DNA of 64,000 nucleotides from JBHHYN01 sp046757565 (GTDB lineage: Bacteria > Pseudomonadota > Gammaproteobacteria > Eutrophobiales > Eutrophobiaceae): contig JBHHYN010000004.1 in assembly GCA_046757565.1 (NCBI GenBank), positions 1 to 64,000 on the forward strand. Reading direction: 5' to 3'. Shown here one piece after another: positions 17,004 to 25,739 of the stretch. The notes under the pieces were generated by a model. It did no database searches and was not told where the DNA came from. It saw only the letters and a list, made by a program, of their open reading frames with translations. Positions within the stretch are counted from its first letter, which is position 1, and each line of letters opens with the position of its first letter. A program made the position numbers and the translations under genes.

Positions 17004-17513
17004 TTATCGATTCTTTAAGGCCGCATTCAGCCTCCTGATAATCCTCACAGCGGCCTGTTGCGTCAGATCGTTTTTAAAGACTTCTTCCTGTGTAACATTA
17101 CCAAGCACCGCTTCTTCATCGAAGGTGTAGTCATGTGTCACGCTTATGGTTTCACCTGATAGCAAGAGTTTGGCATCGGCCCCCGATACGGATATACCGG
17201 CAGTCAGAGTTAATTGATATTCCTCAATTTTCCCGGTATCGGGTGAGATCGACAAGATAGTACGTTTAAAGTTTTCGTTTTCGACTTTGAGCACGTATTC
17301 GGCATCGCCGGCCATTTTTGTCACCCTGGTGCCGGCCGTTTGCAGCTGTAACTTCACTTCAGAGGCAAGCTTGTCCGCGTCAACGGCCTTTACAAACACA
17401 CCCGGCAGACCTGTCGAAACCGTCTTTTGTGAACCGCGCAGGTGAAAACCACAGGCGGACAACACCAGTAGCGCAAGGATAAGCGGGTAATGTCTCCTCA
17501 TGATATTTTTCAT
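17004..17513 (-). CDS. lptE: LPS-assembly lipoprotein LptE
   Basis: 169 residues with a lipoprotein signal ending LVLSAC (lipidated Cys21) and the LptE opening CGFHLRGS. LptE plugs the LptD barrel in the outer membrane and helps deliver lipopolysaccharide to the surface. An internal ATG at 17501 could also serve as the start; neither has a clear ribosome-binding site. It sits between leuS and holA as in most gammaproteobacteria. BepA, encoded at about 8-9 kb, acts on the same LptD/E assembly pathway. Confidence 0.92.
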   Translation of the reverse strand: MKNIMRRHYPLILALLVLSACGFHLRGSQKTVSTGLPGVFVKAVDADKLASEVKLQLQTAGTRVTKMAGDAEYVLKVENENFKRTILSISPDTGKIEEYQLTLTAGISVSGADAKLLLSGETISVTHDYTFDEEAVLGNVTQEEVFKNDLTQQAAVRIIRRLNAALKNR

Positions 17514-17626
17514 CTATTATTGTTCACGAAGCCGTTTCGTTAGTTATTTGTCTGTTTGCACCCTGAAGGAAATACACTTGATCTATGCTCAGAGACCGGT
17601 AACAGATCCTCTCTATCTATCTTACC

Positions 17627-20071
17627 CTAAGCGACCACGATGTTCACCAGACGTTTAGGAACGATTATGACTTTTTTAATCTCCATGCCGTCGACAAAGC
17701 GTTTGATGTTCTGGTTCACAAGGGCCACAGCCTTGATTTGTTGCTCGTCCGCCTCTGCAGGCACCATGATTTGCGCGCGCCGCTTACCGTTAACCTGAAC
17801 CACCAGCTGGATTTCATCCCTGTGCATGGCGGCCATATCGGCCTGCGGCCAGGCGGCATCGATAATCTGTTCCGAATGTCCCAACTCCCGCCAGATAACC
17901 TGGGTAATATGTGGAACGATCGGTGACAACAACAGGACGATTGCCTCGATGCCTTCGCGCCGGATTGCGCGCCCGTTTGCCGATGCATCCTCGGCACGTG
18001 AAAGGGCATTGAATAATTCCATCACCGCGGCAATGGCTGTATTGAAGGTATAGCGGCGACCGATATCGTCATTCACCTTGACAATGGTTTCATGGAGTTT
18101 ACGACGCAGCTTACTTTGCTCCCGTGTCAGATCGTTCTCGCCGAGTTCTGCCGGGGAAGCCGCTATGACTTCGGCGGCAAACTTCCACAGGCGTTTCAGA
18201 AAACGGAATGCGCCTTCCACGGCGGAGTCCGACCATTCAAGGCTCTGATCGGGCGGGGACGTGAACATCATATACAAACGAACGGTATCGGCCCCGTATC
18301 GATCAATCAATGCCTGGGGATCGACGGTATTGCCCCGGGATTTGGACATCTTGCTGCCGTTCTTCAGTACCATGCCCTGGGTGAGCAGATTGGTAAAGGG
18401 CTCATCGCATTCCAGCAGACCTTCATCACGCATCAGTTTGTGAAAAAAGCGGGCATAAAGCAGGTGCAACACGGCATGTTCAATGCCTCCGACGTACTGA
18501 TCCACAGGCAGCCAGTAATTGACCCGCTCATCAAGCATGGCCGTATCACAGTCCGGGCAACAAAAACGGGCGTAATACCAGGAGGATTCGAAAAAGGTAT
18601 CGAAAGTATCCGTCTCTTTCTCCACCGGCCGGCCCTGGAATTCGACCTTGCGCCATTCCGGGTTGGTTTTTATCGGTGAATTGATACCGTCCATTTCTAC
18701 ATCTTCGGGCAGGATTACCGGTAATCGCTCAGCCGGCACCGGCATCTCACCATTACCCGGGATGTTGTAGATGGGGATCGGGGCGCCCCAATAGCGCTGA
18801 CGGGACACGCCCCAGTCACGCAGGCGGTAATTGATCTTGCGCCGCCCCTTGTTTGTTGCCTCCAGCCAATCGGCGATAGCAGCAAAGGCCTGTTCTGAAG
18901 TAAGACCGTCAAAGCGGCCGGAATGCTTCAGTATGCCGTGCTCGAGGAAGGCGCCGGTTTCGATACCCGGATCGCCGCCATCTTCCGGGTAGATTACCGG
19001 TTTAACCGGCAAATGGTATTTCGTTGCAAACTCCCAGTCCCGTTGATCGTGGGCGGGGACCGCCATCACTGCGCCGGTTCCATATCCCATGAGGACAAAA
19101 TTGGCGACCCATAAAGGCAAGGTCTCGCCATTGACGGGATGAATAATATCTATCCCCAACGGCATGCCTTTTTTTTCCATGGTCTCAAGCTCGGCCTCCG
19201 ACATCCCGGTTTGACGGCACTCCTGCAGAAACCCGGCCAGTTCGGGATTGCTTTTCGCCGCCTTCATAGAGACGGGATGCTCGGCGGCTACGGCCATATA
19301 GCTTACACCCATGATCGTATCCGCACGGGTAGTGAATATTGTGAGCTTCTCCCTGGTACCGGCGATCTCGAAATCGACTTCGACACCCCTGGATTGACCA
19401 ATCCAGTTGGCCTGCATGGTGCGCACCGCCTCCGGCCAACCGCTGAGTGTCTCCACATCGGCCAGCAACTCCTCTGCATAGGTGGTGATCTTGAGGAACC
19501 ACTGCGGGATCTCCTTGCGCTGCACAGGGGTATTGCAACGCCAGCAACAACCCTCAATTACCTGTTCATTGGCAAGTACTGTTTCATCCTCCGGGCACCA
19601 GTTCACCGCAGCAGTTTTTTTATACACCAGGCCTTTTTTATACAAGCGGTTAAAGAACCATTGCTCCCAGCGGTAATATTCCGGCCGGCAGGTGGCAATC
19701 TCACGCTGCCAGTCATAGGCAAATCCCAGGCGTTTAAGCTGGGAACGCATGTAATCAATGTTTGCATAGGTCCATTTGGCCGGAGGCACCCGGTTTTCTA
19801 TGGCGGCATTTTCGGCAGGCAGGCCGAAGGCATCCCAGCCCATGGGCTGCAGCACGTTTTTTCCCTGCATGCGCTGATAACGTGAAATGACATCGCCAAT
19901 GGTGTAGTTGCGCACATGACCCATGTGTAGCTTGCCGCTGGGATAGGGAAACATGGACAGGCAGTAAAATTTCTCCTTATCCGGATCTTCCGTCACGCTG
20001 AAAGCGTGGGTTTGTTCCCAGGATTCCTGTACTTCAACCTCTATGGCTGCCGGATCGTATCGATTTTTCAT
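17627..20071 (-). CDS. leuS: Leucyl-tRNA synthetase
   Basis: 814 residues, class Ia synthetase. [15 protein letters not shown] has the HIGH-type motif at 49-52. KMSKS is at 574-578, and the CP1 editing domain lies between, including TTRADTIMG. It charges tRNA-Leu in the cytoplasm and edits mischarged tRNA. It is the first gene of the leuS-lptE-holA group; 113 bp separate it from lptE. Length is slightly short of the E. coli protein (860), which is within the family range. Confidence 0.97.
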   Translation of the reverse strand: MKNRYDPAAIEVEVQESWEQTHAFSVTEDPDKEKFYCLSMFPYPSGKLHMGHVRNYTIGDVISRYQRMQGKNVLQPMGWDAFGLPAENAAIENRVPPAKWTYANIDYMRSQLKRLGFAYDWQREIATCRPEYYRWEQWFFNRLYKKGLVYKKTAAVNWCPEDETVLANEQVIEGCCWRCNTPVQRKEIPQWFLKITTYAEELLADVETLSGWPEAVRTMQANWIGQSRGVEVDFEIAGTREKLTIFTTRADTIMGVSYMAVAAEHPVSMKAAKSNPELAGFLQECRQTGMSEAELETMEKKGMPLGIDIIHPVNGETLPLWVANFVLMGYGTGAVMAVPAHDQRDWEFATKYHLPVKPVIYPEDGGDPGIETGAFLEHGILKHSGRFDGLTSEQAFAAIADWLEATNKGRRKINYRLRDWGVSRQRYWGAPIPIYNIPGNGEMPVPAERLPVILPEDVEMDGINSPIKTNPEWRKVEFQGRPVEKETDTFDTFFESSWYYARFCCPDCDTAMLDERVNYWLPVDQYVGGIEHAVLHLLYARFFHKLMRDEGLLECDEPFTNLLTQGMVLKNGSKMSKSRGNTVDPQALIDRYGADTVRLYMMFTSPPDQSLEWSDSAVEGAFRFLKRLWKFAAEVIAASPAELGENDLTREQSKLRRKLHETIVKVNDDIGRRYTFNTAIAAVMELFNALSRAEDASANGRAIRREGIEAIVLLLSPIVPHITQVIWRELGHSEQIIDAAWPQADMAAMHRDEIQLVVQVNGKRRAQIMVPAEADEQQIKAVALVNQNIKRFVDGMEIKKVIIVPKRLVNIVVA

Positions 20072-20241
20072 GCCTTCTCGTTCATAAATCGTTTCAGGGC
20101 AATTCCGGGGAGTGGTACATGTACCTGTCCCGCTGTAACGGAAAGTTTAAGGATGCAATGAATCAGCGTTTCCCCAAAAGACTACAGGATACAGCAGTGC
20201 AGTCTGAACGGACAAGCAATGCAGCGCCTTGCCACAGGCAC

Positions 20242-20277
20242 AAAAAAGCGGACCGCCTGAATCACAGGGAGGTCCGC
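20242..20277 (-). terminator. Terminator after the ComEA-like gene
   Basis: On the minus strand GCGGACC pairs with GGTCCGC (20271-20277 with 20248-20254) around a 16-base loop, followed by six Ts (20247-20242). It lies 21 bp after the stop of the ComEA-like gene. Confidence 0.75.
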
Positions 20278-20298
20278 CAAAGAGGGATGAAAGACGGT

Positions 20299-20577
20299 TT
20301 ATTTCATCTTATTTTTTTTCCCTACGGTCAGGGTAGCGTGGTTCTTCTCAACAACGGAAGAACCGACACCCTTTACCTCCGCCAGCTCTTCAATGGACCT
20401 GAACGGACCATTTTGATTGCGGTAGGCAACAATTGCCTCCGCCAGCCTTTCACCGATCCCGTTAACCGACATCAGCAACTCTTTGTCCGCCGTATTGATA
20501 TTAATTGCCTCGCCGGCAAACAGAATTAAAGGAAGGATTAAAAGAACGGCAAGAACAGATCTCCTGAGGTTTTCCAT
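20299..20577 (-). CDS. ComEA-like helix-hairpin-helix protein
   Basis: 92 residues from ATG 20577-20575, chosen because AAGGAGAT lies six bases upstream; the longer open frame has no such site. A signal peptide (LRRSVLAVLLILPLILFAGEA) is followed by ININTADKELLMSVNGIGERLAEAIVAYR and a second hairpin, VKGVGSSVVEK, the paired HhH motif of ComEA. ComEA proteins bind DNA non-specifically in the periplasm during natural transformation, though such short single-domain versions are common and not proof of competence. Ends in a basic tail (GKKNKMK). A monocistronic unit with its own terminator. Confidence 0.85.
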   Translation of the reverse strand: MENLRRSVLAVLLILPLILFAGEAININTADKELLMSVNGIGERLAEAIVAYRNQNGPFRSIEELAEVKGVGSSVVEKNHATLTVGKKNKMK

Positions 20578-20768
20578 GTTTATCTCCTTTGTTGTTAATT
20601 TGCGTCCTGAAAGCTCCATTTAAGCTCCATGAGACAGTGATAACTCTAATACAATTGTAAACAAATTGGAATATACCCCAAAAAGGGGATAAAGATTCGG
20701 CCGGATGAGCCAGTTAGCAGCAACTTATCGTGGCCGTATGTCCCGGTGCCGGAGGAATGCCTGATAAA

Positions 20769-22061
20769 TTAGAATTTGATCACAATATCCGTCTGCAACA
20801 GGTTCTGGTCGGTATTACCGGCAATTTTTTCGCTCCGATAGAAATCCAGTCCCAAAACCACATTTTTCATGACCGCATAATTGACGATAAATTCGTGTCC
20901 CTTGATCCCCGTCAGGCCATCGAAACGATCGGAATCAGGTAGAAAATCCGGGAACGCATTGGCCTCCAGACGGGCATAAATGTATTTGAACTGCCATGTC
21001 CCTGCATGCGCGGTTTTTTTATCCCCGAACTTCAGGCCAACCGCATAACCGGTATCTTCCGGACTGCCGGTATCGGCATTTTTTATAAAATCGGTAAACA
21101 CAGCAGCACTTTTTCCGCTTCCGAAAATATTTGAGGCACCGATTTCAGCGGACAATCCGAGTGAATCAAATCTGAAATCCGTATTGGTTCCTTCCGAGTT
21201 TGTCAGGACAGCGAGACTGCTGATATCATTGAAGCCATAATATGTCGCAGCGGCAGTCGCATAGAAGTCATCCGTTCTGAATTTCTGCCCCAATTGTCCA
21301 TAAAACAGATAGGGATCATTACTTGAATTGGGGTCCTCCTCAAGCACCCAGATACCCGTATTGACAAAGGTATCGCCCAGCGCATTTCTGAAATCGAAAC
21401 CGGCGGAAAAGCCTTCCGGGTTAATGTCTGAATCCCATATCAGATCGGTCGGCGCCCACAGATAATGCTTACGTTTGAACTTGCCGGCAATGGCCTTTAT
21501 TGAGTCCGTTGCTCTAAATTCCGCATAGGCATAATCCAGCCCGATATTCTTTGTATCAAAGGAGCCATCAAATGACTGATTGGTGGAACGTTGATCACTC
21601 GAGCCACTGGCCAGGCCCGCTCCCACCTCGACCCTGTTGACGGGGTGTGCAATGAAACCAAGCCGATAACGGACCCTGCCTCTACCCCTGTTGGGTTTTC
21701 CATCCTCGGTCTGTTTTTGATAGCGCATGCGCGCATCCCCTTTAATTCTTATCTTCTCTGCCCACCTGGCCCTGTCCAGTCCCCTGACCGTTTGAGTAAT
21801 TTCCTTTTTGAAATCATGGTTGACCTCATCAGATTTCTCCTCATCGGCCCTGGCGGCATTAACCAGCAGACCGTATTCCTCTGCTGAAATACTGCCTTTG
21901 TCCTTCAGGAGTTTAAGCAACTCCAGCATGGCGTCACTGCCTGCAAAGACAGGCATCGAGAGAAATAACATAGAGGCAAGCATGAGTATACTGTTCAGGT
22001 ATTTGACTTTTTTCTTGTTTAACACATTTATTCTCCCACGATTAAGGGTTATAGACTCCAC
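20769..22061 (-). CDS. Porin-like outer-membrane protein, probably PhoB-controlled
   Basis: 430 residues from a GTG at 22061 with AAAGGAGA upstream; a second GTG at 22025, with GGGAGA, is also possible. A signal peptide ends SMPVFAG, then a short helical segment (LLKLLKDKGSISAEEY) precedes many amphipathic beta-strands and a C-terminal Phe (VIKF), typical of beta-barrels. It resembles the 'putative porin' group rather than trimeric OprP/PhoE, so the phosphate link is by regulation, not sequence. A run of three PhoB-box heptamers lies on its strand upstream, and phoB is divergent. It probably admits phosphate or another anion under starvation. Confidence 0.8.
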   Translation of the reverse strand: MESITLNRGRINVLNKKKVKYLNSILMLASMLFLSMPVFAGSDAMLELLKLLKDKGSISAEEYGLLVNAARADEEKSDEVNHDFKKEITQTVRGLDRARWAEKIRIKGDARMRYQKQTEDGKPNRGRGRVRYRLGFIAHPVNRVEVGAGLASGSSDQRSTNQSFDGSFDTKNIGLDYAYAEFRATDSIKAIAGKFKRKHYLWAPTDLIWDSDINPEGFSAGFDFRNALGDTFVNTGIWVLEEDPNSSNDPYLFYGQLGQKFRTDDFYATAAATYYGFNDISSLAVLTNSEGTNTDFRFDSLGLSAEIGASNIFGSGKSAAVFTDFIKNADTGSPEDTGYAVGLKFGDKKTAHAGTWQFKYIYARLEANAFPDFLPDSDRFDGLTGIKGHEFIVNYAVMKNVVLGLDFYRSEKIAGNTDQNLLQTDIVIKF

Positions 22062-22144
22062 CGATTCTTCTCCTTTTATGAGGCTGGTTTGATTTCAGGG
22101 ATGGCGATGATACGGGTTGTCTGTTGCAGGTAGATGAATATGAG

Positions 22145-22173
22145 ATGACGCCGGGATGAAAGAATTATGACAG
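22145..22173 (-). promoter_or_regulatory. PhoB-box array upstream of the porin gene
   Basis: On the minus strand three heptamers, CTGTCAT (22173-22167), CTTTCAT (22162-22156) and GCGTCAT (22151-22145), are spaced exactly 11 bp apart, the direct-repeat layout of PhoB binding sites (CTGTCAT-N4-CTGTCAC). They lie about 85-110 bp before the porin start. Confidence 0.72.
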
Positions 22174-22245
22174 CAGTGTTACAAAAACACAGAGGAGGGT
22201 TTAAGATTGCTGGTTATAAAGATAAGATCACGAAATTTATGATCG

Positions 22246-22263
22246 CCGTCATGAAACTGTAAC
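22246..22263 (+). promoter_or_regulatory. PhoB box upstream of phoB
   Basis: CCGTCAT (22246-22252) and CTGTAAC (22257-22263) are 11 bp apart, with a weaker TTGCTAT at 22268. It differs from the consensus PHO box at three positions and lies about 50 bp before the phoB ATG, consistent with autoregulation of phoBR. Confidence 0.65.
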
Positions 22264-22310
22264 AGGTTTGCTATCTAATAGCATGCATGCTGAATGCATC
22301 CACAGGGCAA

Positions 22311-23000
22311 ATGAAAGAAAAGATACTCATCGTTGAAGATGAGGCGGCAATCCGGGAAATGCTTGGGTATACGCTGATGAAGGAGGGCTTTTCATTCCAG
22401 GAGGCTGCTGATGTGGAACAGGCCCGCCCACTCATAACTGCGCGGAAACCTGATCTGATCCTGCTTGACTGGATGCTTCCCGGTATGAGTGGAATCGATT
22501 ATGCCCGCCGCCTGCGCAGTGATCCGGAAACCAGCAGCATCCCGGTTATCATATTGACAGCGAAAGGGGAGGAGGCTGACAAGGTGCGTGGCCTCGACAG
22601 CGGCGCCGATGATTATATCACCAAGCCCTTCTCAACCCGGGAATTACTGGCGCGTATCAAGGCCGTGCTCAGACGCACGGGCAATAGCGAACAAACCGGT
22701 ATTGTAACGGTTGCCGACCTGACACTGGATCCGGAGTCATACCGGGTCATGGTGCGGGACCAACATATCGACATCAGTCCCACTGAATTCCGGCTGTTAC
22801 ATTTTTTTATTTCTCACCCGGAACGGGTTTACAGCCGCGCCCAGTTGCTGGATCAGGTGTGGGGACAGAATGTCTATGTGGAAGAACGTACGGTGGATGT
22901 GCATATCAGGCGCTTGCGCCAGACGCTGGCGCCGTTTGCTTACGATAAATTCATACAAACAGTCCGTAGTGTAGGCTACCGGTTTTCAGTTCACGGATAA
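22311..23000 (+). CDS. phoB: Phosphate-regulon response regulator PhoB
   Basis: 229 residues from the ATG at 22311, the same length as E. coli PhoB; an ATG eight codons upstream is less likely. The receiver domain has the acidic pair near residue 10, phosphoacceptor Asp53 (LLDWMLPG) and the conserved Thr and Lys (ILTAK, ITKPFS). A winged-helix DNA-binding domain follows (ERTVDVHIRRLRQTL). Phosphorylated PhoB activates phosphate-starvation genes by binding direct repeats such as those found here before the porin, phoB and pstS. phoR follows by four bases. Confidence 0.97.
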   Translation: MKEKILIVEDEAAIREMLGYTLMKEGFSFQEAADVEQARPLITARKPDLILLDWMLPGMSGIDYARRLRSDPETSSIPVIILTAKGEEADKVRGLDSGADDYITKPFSTRELLARIKAVLRRTGNSEQTGIVTVADLTLDPESYRVMVRDQHIDISPTEFRLLHFFISHPERVYSRAQLLDQVWGQNVYVEERTVDVHIRRLRQTLAPFAYDKFIQTVRSVGYRFSVHG

Positions 23001-23004
23001 CATT

Positions 23005-24321
23005 ATGAAAGAGGATTTTTGGCGATTTTCAGGCGTCATCATTCTTTCCGCATTGGCGGGCACCGTAACCGGACAAGTCACTGCCTGTCTGCTGGCCGGT
23101 GTGGTACTTTTTGTTTTCTGGCAATACCGGACCCTGAGGCGATTGTTGTTGTGGCTACAGCGCAGGGGGGAAAACGATCCGCCCGAAACTCCGGGCATCA
23201 TTGATGAAATCTGCCGCGAAATTGACTCTATGCGGGTGCGGCATAAAAAGCGCAAAGCCAAATTATCCGGTTTTCTGAACCGTTTTCAGGACTCGACCGC
23301 CGCCCTGCCGGATGCCATTGTCATACTGGGAATGGGGAGTGAGATAGAGTGGGCGAACAACAAGGCACAGGATTATCTCGGGGTGAATTGGCCCCAGGAT
23401 GCGAGACAACGTATCTCCAACCTGATCCGCCATCCTGAGCTGATGAACTACATCGGTAACGAGAGTCGCTACAACTCCGGCCAGAGTCTGCAACTGTCAT
23501 CACCGGTTAACAACGGGCTGGAACTCGAACTCAGGGTGGTCCCCTATGGTAAAAAGCAGAAACTGCTGGTAGCCAGGGACATTACAAAAATACACCGTAT
23601 CAACCGGATGCGCAAAGACTTTATTGCCAATGCCTCCCATGAGTTACGTACACCTCTGACCGTTATTGCCGGGTACCTGGAGGGACTTGACAGTGAAGAG
23701 TGTCCGCCTGGCTGGAGGCCGCAGATAGAACAGATGCGCCGGCAGACTGAGCGTATGCAGAGACTGATTGAAGATCTGCTGATGCTGTCTTCGCTGGAAT
23801 CGGATGTCGCACAGCAGGAGAAAGAGGTAGTAGCCGTTCCGGAAATGCTCTCAACGATCTATCAGGAGGCCCAATCCCTGAGTGGCATAATGGGGCATAT
23901 ATTTTATCTGGAAACCGATGCGGATCTCCGCGTAAAGGGCTACCAGCGCGAGTTGTATAGTGCCTTCTCCAACCTGGTTTTCAATGCGGTGCAGCATACC
24001 CCCGAGAAGGGGATCATTCGTATCAAATGGTATAGAGAGGGAAACAATGCCTGTCTTGAGGTTATCGACACAGGAGCGGGTATCGGTGCAGAACACATAC
24101 CCAGGTTAACGGAACGTTTCTACCGCGTCGATAAAGGACGCTCCCGGGACAAGGGTGGCACAGGGCTTGGGCTGGCCATCGTTAAACACGCCCTGGTACG
24201 GCATGGCGCCAGCCTGCAGATTCATAGCCAACCGGGCAAGGGGAGTACGTTTCGCTGTGAATTCCCTGAACTGCTAATCATCACCAAACCAGTGGAGGAT
24301 GCAGCAAGCCTGCCGGCCTGA
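23005..24321 (+). CDS. phoR: Phosphate-regulon sensor histidine kinase PhoR
   Basis: 438 residues. One or two N-terminal membrane segments (about 9-40) are followed by a charged linker and a PAS-like domain (about 95-195). The H-box NASHELRTPL carries the phosphorylated His212. The catalytic domain has the N-box LVFNAVQHTP and the G-boxes DTGAGIG and GGTGLGLAI. PhoR lacks a large periplasmic sensor, so it reads phosphate status through PstSCAB and PhoU, both encoded just downstream. Co-transcribed with phoB, four bases apart. Confidence 0.96.
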   Translation: MKEDFWRFSGVIILSALAGTVTGQVTACLLAGVVLFVFWQYRTLRRLLLWLQRRGENDPPETPGIIDEICREIDSMRVRHKKRKAKLSGFLNRFQDSTAALPDAIVILGMGSEIEWANNKAQDYLGVNWPQDARQRISNLIRHPELMNYIGNESRYNSGQSLQLSSPVNNGLELELRVVPYGKKQKLLVARDITKIHRINRMRKDFIANASHELRTPLTVIAGYLEGLDSEECPPGWRPQIEQMRRQTERMQRLIEDLLMLSSLESDVAQQEKEVVAVPEMLSTIYQEAQSLSGIMGHIFYLETDADLRVKGYQRELYSAFSNLVFNAVQHTPEKGIIRIKWYREGNNACLEVIDTGAGIGAEHIPRLTERFYRVDKGRSRDKGGTGLGLAIVKHALVRHGASLQIHSQPGKGSTFRCEFPELLIITKPVEDAASLPA

Positions 24322-24364
24322 ACCGCCTCTTTTAGGGCACATCGAAAAACGCCCTTTAATTAAA

Positions 24365-24404
24365 CTGTCATAATCTCTTCATTAGCCTGTCATTAACACT
24401 TGCC
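24365..24404 (+). promoter_or_regulatory. Tandem PhoB boxes upstream of pstS
   Basis: Four heptamers at 11-bp period: CTGTCAT (24365-24371), TCTTCAT (24376-24382), CTGTCAT (24387-24393) and ACTTGCC (24398-24404). Two match the PhoB half-site perfectly. The array ends 76 bp before the pstS ATG, as expected for two adjacent PHO boxes. Confidence 0.85.
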
Positions 24405-24480
24405 AGAATCTGCCTTCAGCAGGGTTTACTGATCAACCGTAAGTCCGGTTATCCCACTATCAATTAATGGAGAATGAGAA

Positions 24481-25479
24481 ATGCCTAAACAGATAATTTT
24501 TACGACGAGTATTTTACTTGTTTCCCTGCTGCCGGCTGCAGTCATGGCGGACAGCGGCGGGCTTGACCCCATGCTGGCGGCATACACCAAGTCCAGCGGT
24601 GTTTCCGGCAATATTATCAGTGTCGGCTCGGATACCCTGGCCAATGTAATGACCGAGTGGGCAGAAGCATTTAAAAAACTTTATCCCAATGTCAACATAC
24701 AGATCCAGGCAGCCGGGTCATCCACGGCGCCGCCGGCCTTGACCGAAGGAACCTCCAATTTTGGCCCCATGAGCCGCAAGATGAAGGACCGGGAGCTGGC
24801 CGCCTTTGAGAAAAAATACGGTTATAAGCCGACCCCTGTCCGGGTAGCCATCGATGCCCTCGCTGTCTACGTCAACAAGGACAACCCCATCCAGGGACTG
24901 ACCATTCCCCAGGTCGATGCAATTTTTTCCGCAACACGCAAATGCGGTTATGGTAAAGATATCAACACCTGGGGACAACTTGGTCTCAGCGGCGCCTGGG
25001 CGCACCGACCCATACAAATCTATGGGCGAAACTCTGTCTCCGGGACCTATGGATACTTCAAGAAACATGCCTTGTGTAAGGGGGATTACCGGAATAGTGT
25101 CAACGAACAGCCCGGTTCCGCCTCGGTGGTCCAGGGCGTGACCAAGTCCATCAACGGTATCGGTTATTCCGGCATCGGCTACAAAACCTCCGGGGTACGT
25201 GCCTTGCCACTGACAAAGAAGCCCGGCCACGCATTCATCGCGGCAACAACGGCTAATGCCATCAATGGCCGCTATCCACTGGCCCGTTTCCTGTATATAT
25301 ACGTGAATAAGGCCCCGAATAAACCCCTGTCACCGCTTGAGCGCGAGTTCATCAAGATGGTCCTCTCCAGGGTGGGACAGACAGTGGTCATAAAGGACGG
25401 CTATATCTCCTTGCCCTCCAAGATAGTGAACAAGGAGCTGGCCAGGGTTTCGGTCGACCTGGCCAGCAATAGAAAATGA
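24481..25479 (+). CDS. pstS: Phosphate ABC transporter substrate-binding protein PstS
   Basis: 332 residues with a Sec signal (about 1-23, ending AAVMA). [17 protein letters not shown] and [14 protein letters not shown] form the first phosphate-contact region, and [18 protein letters not shown] the second. It captures phosphate in the periplasm and hands it to PstCA. Overall it resembles the proteobacterial branch whose PstC and PstA have enlarged external domains, as here. It has a strong PhoB array upstream and its own terminator downstream, which would allow more PstS than membrane components to be made. Confidence 0.94.
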   Translation: MPKQIIFTTSILLVSLLPAAVMADSGGLDPMLAAYTKSSGVSGNIISVGSDTLANVMTEWAEAFKKLYPNVNIQIQAAGSSTAPPALTEGTSNFGPMSRKMKDRELAAFEKKYGYKPTPVRVAIDALAVYVNKDNPIQGLTIPQVDAIFSATRKCGYGKDINTWGQLGLSGAWAHRPIQIYGRNSVSGTYGYFKKHALCKGDYRNSVNEQPGSASVVQGVTKSINGIGYSGIGYKTSGVRALPLTKKPGHAFIAATTANAINGRYPLARFLYIYVNKAPNKPLSPLEREFIKMVLSRVGQTVVIKDGYISLPSKIVNKELARVSVDLASNRK

Positions 25480-25534
25480 ACAACAGGTGGGCAAGCACTA
25501 GAGATTTTTGGTTGGTTTTTTTAACTTTTATTAT

Positions 25535-25561
25535 CTCTGTGACCTCTGTGCCCCTGTGGTT
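25535..25561. repeat. Three 9-bp CTCTGTG-type direct repeats
   Basis: CTCTGTGAC, CTCTGTGCC and the weaker CCTGTGGTT follow one another between pstS and its terminator. Similar CTCTGTG runs occur between genes in other bacteria. No function is evident. Confidence 0.4.
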
Positions 25562-25652
25562 AATCAGAAATTTAAAATAAACCCCAAACAGTAAAAAAAT
25601 AAAGCCCCTCTAGACTCTTGCAACCCCCCTCCTTCCTGCTTGAGTCCTTCCG

Positions 25653-25676
25653 GCCCCGCAATAGCGGGGCTTTTTT
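25653..25676 (+). terminator. Rho-independent terminator after pstS
   Basis: GCCCCGC (25653-25659) pairs with GCGGGGC (25664-25670) around AATA, followed by six Ts. It separates pstS from pstCAB-phoU. Confidence 0.92.
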
Positions 25677-25739
25677 CTCCTGCAGGTTAATTATCTGTGA
25701 AGTAATAATATTGTCACATTTAAGCCCTACACTACCCGC

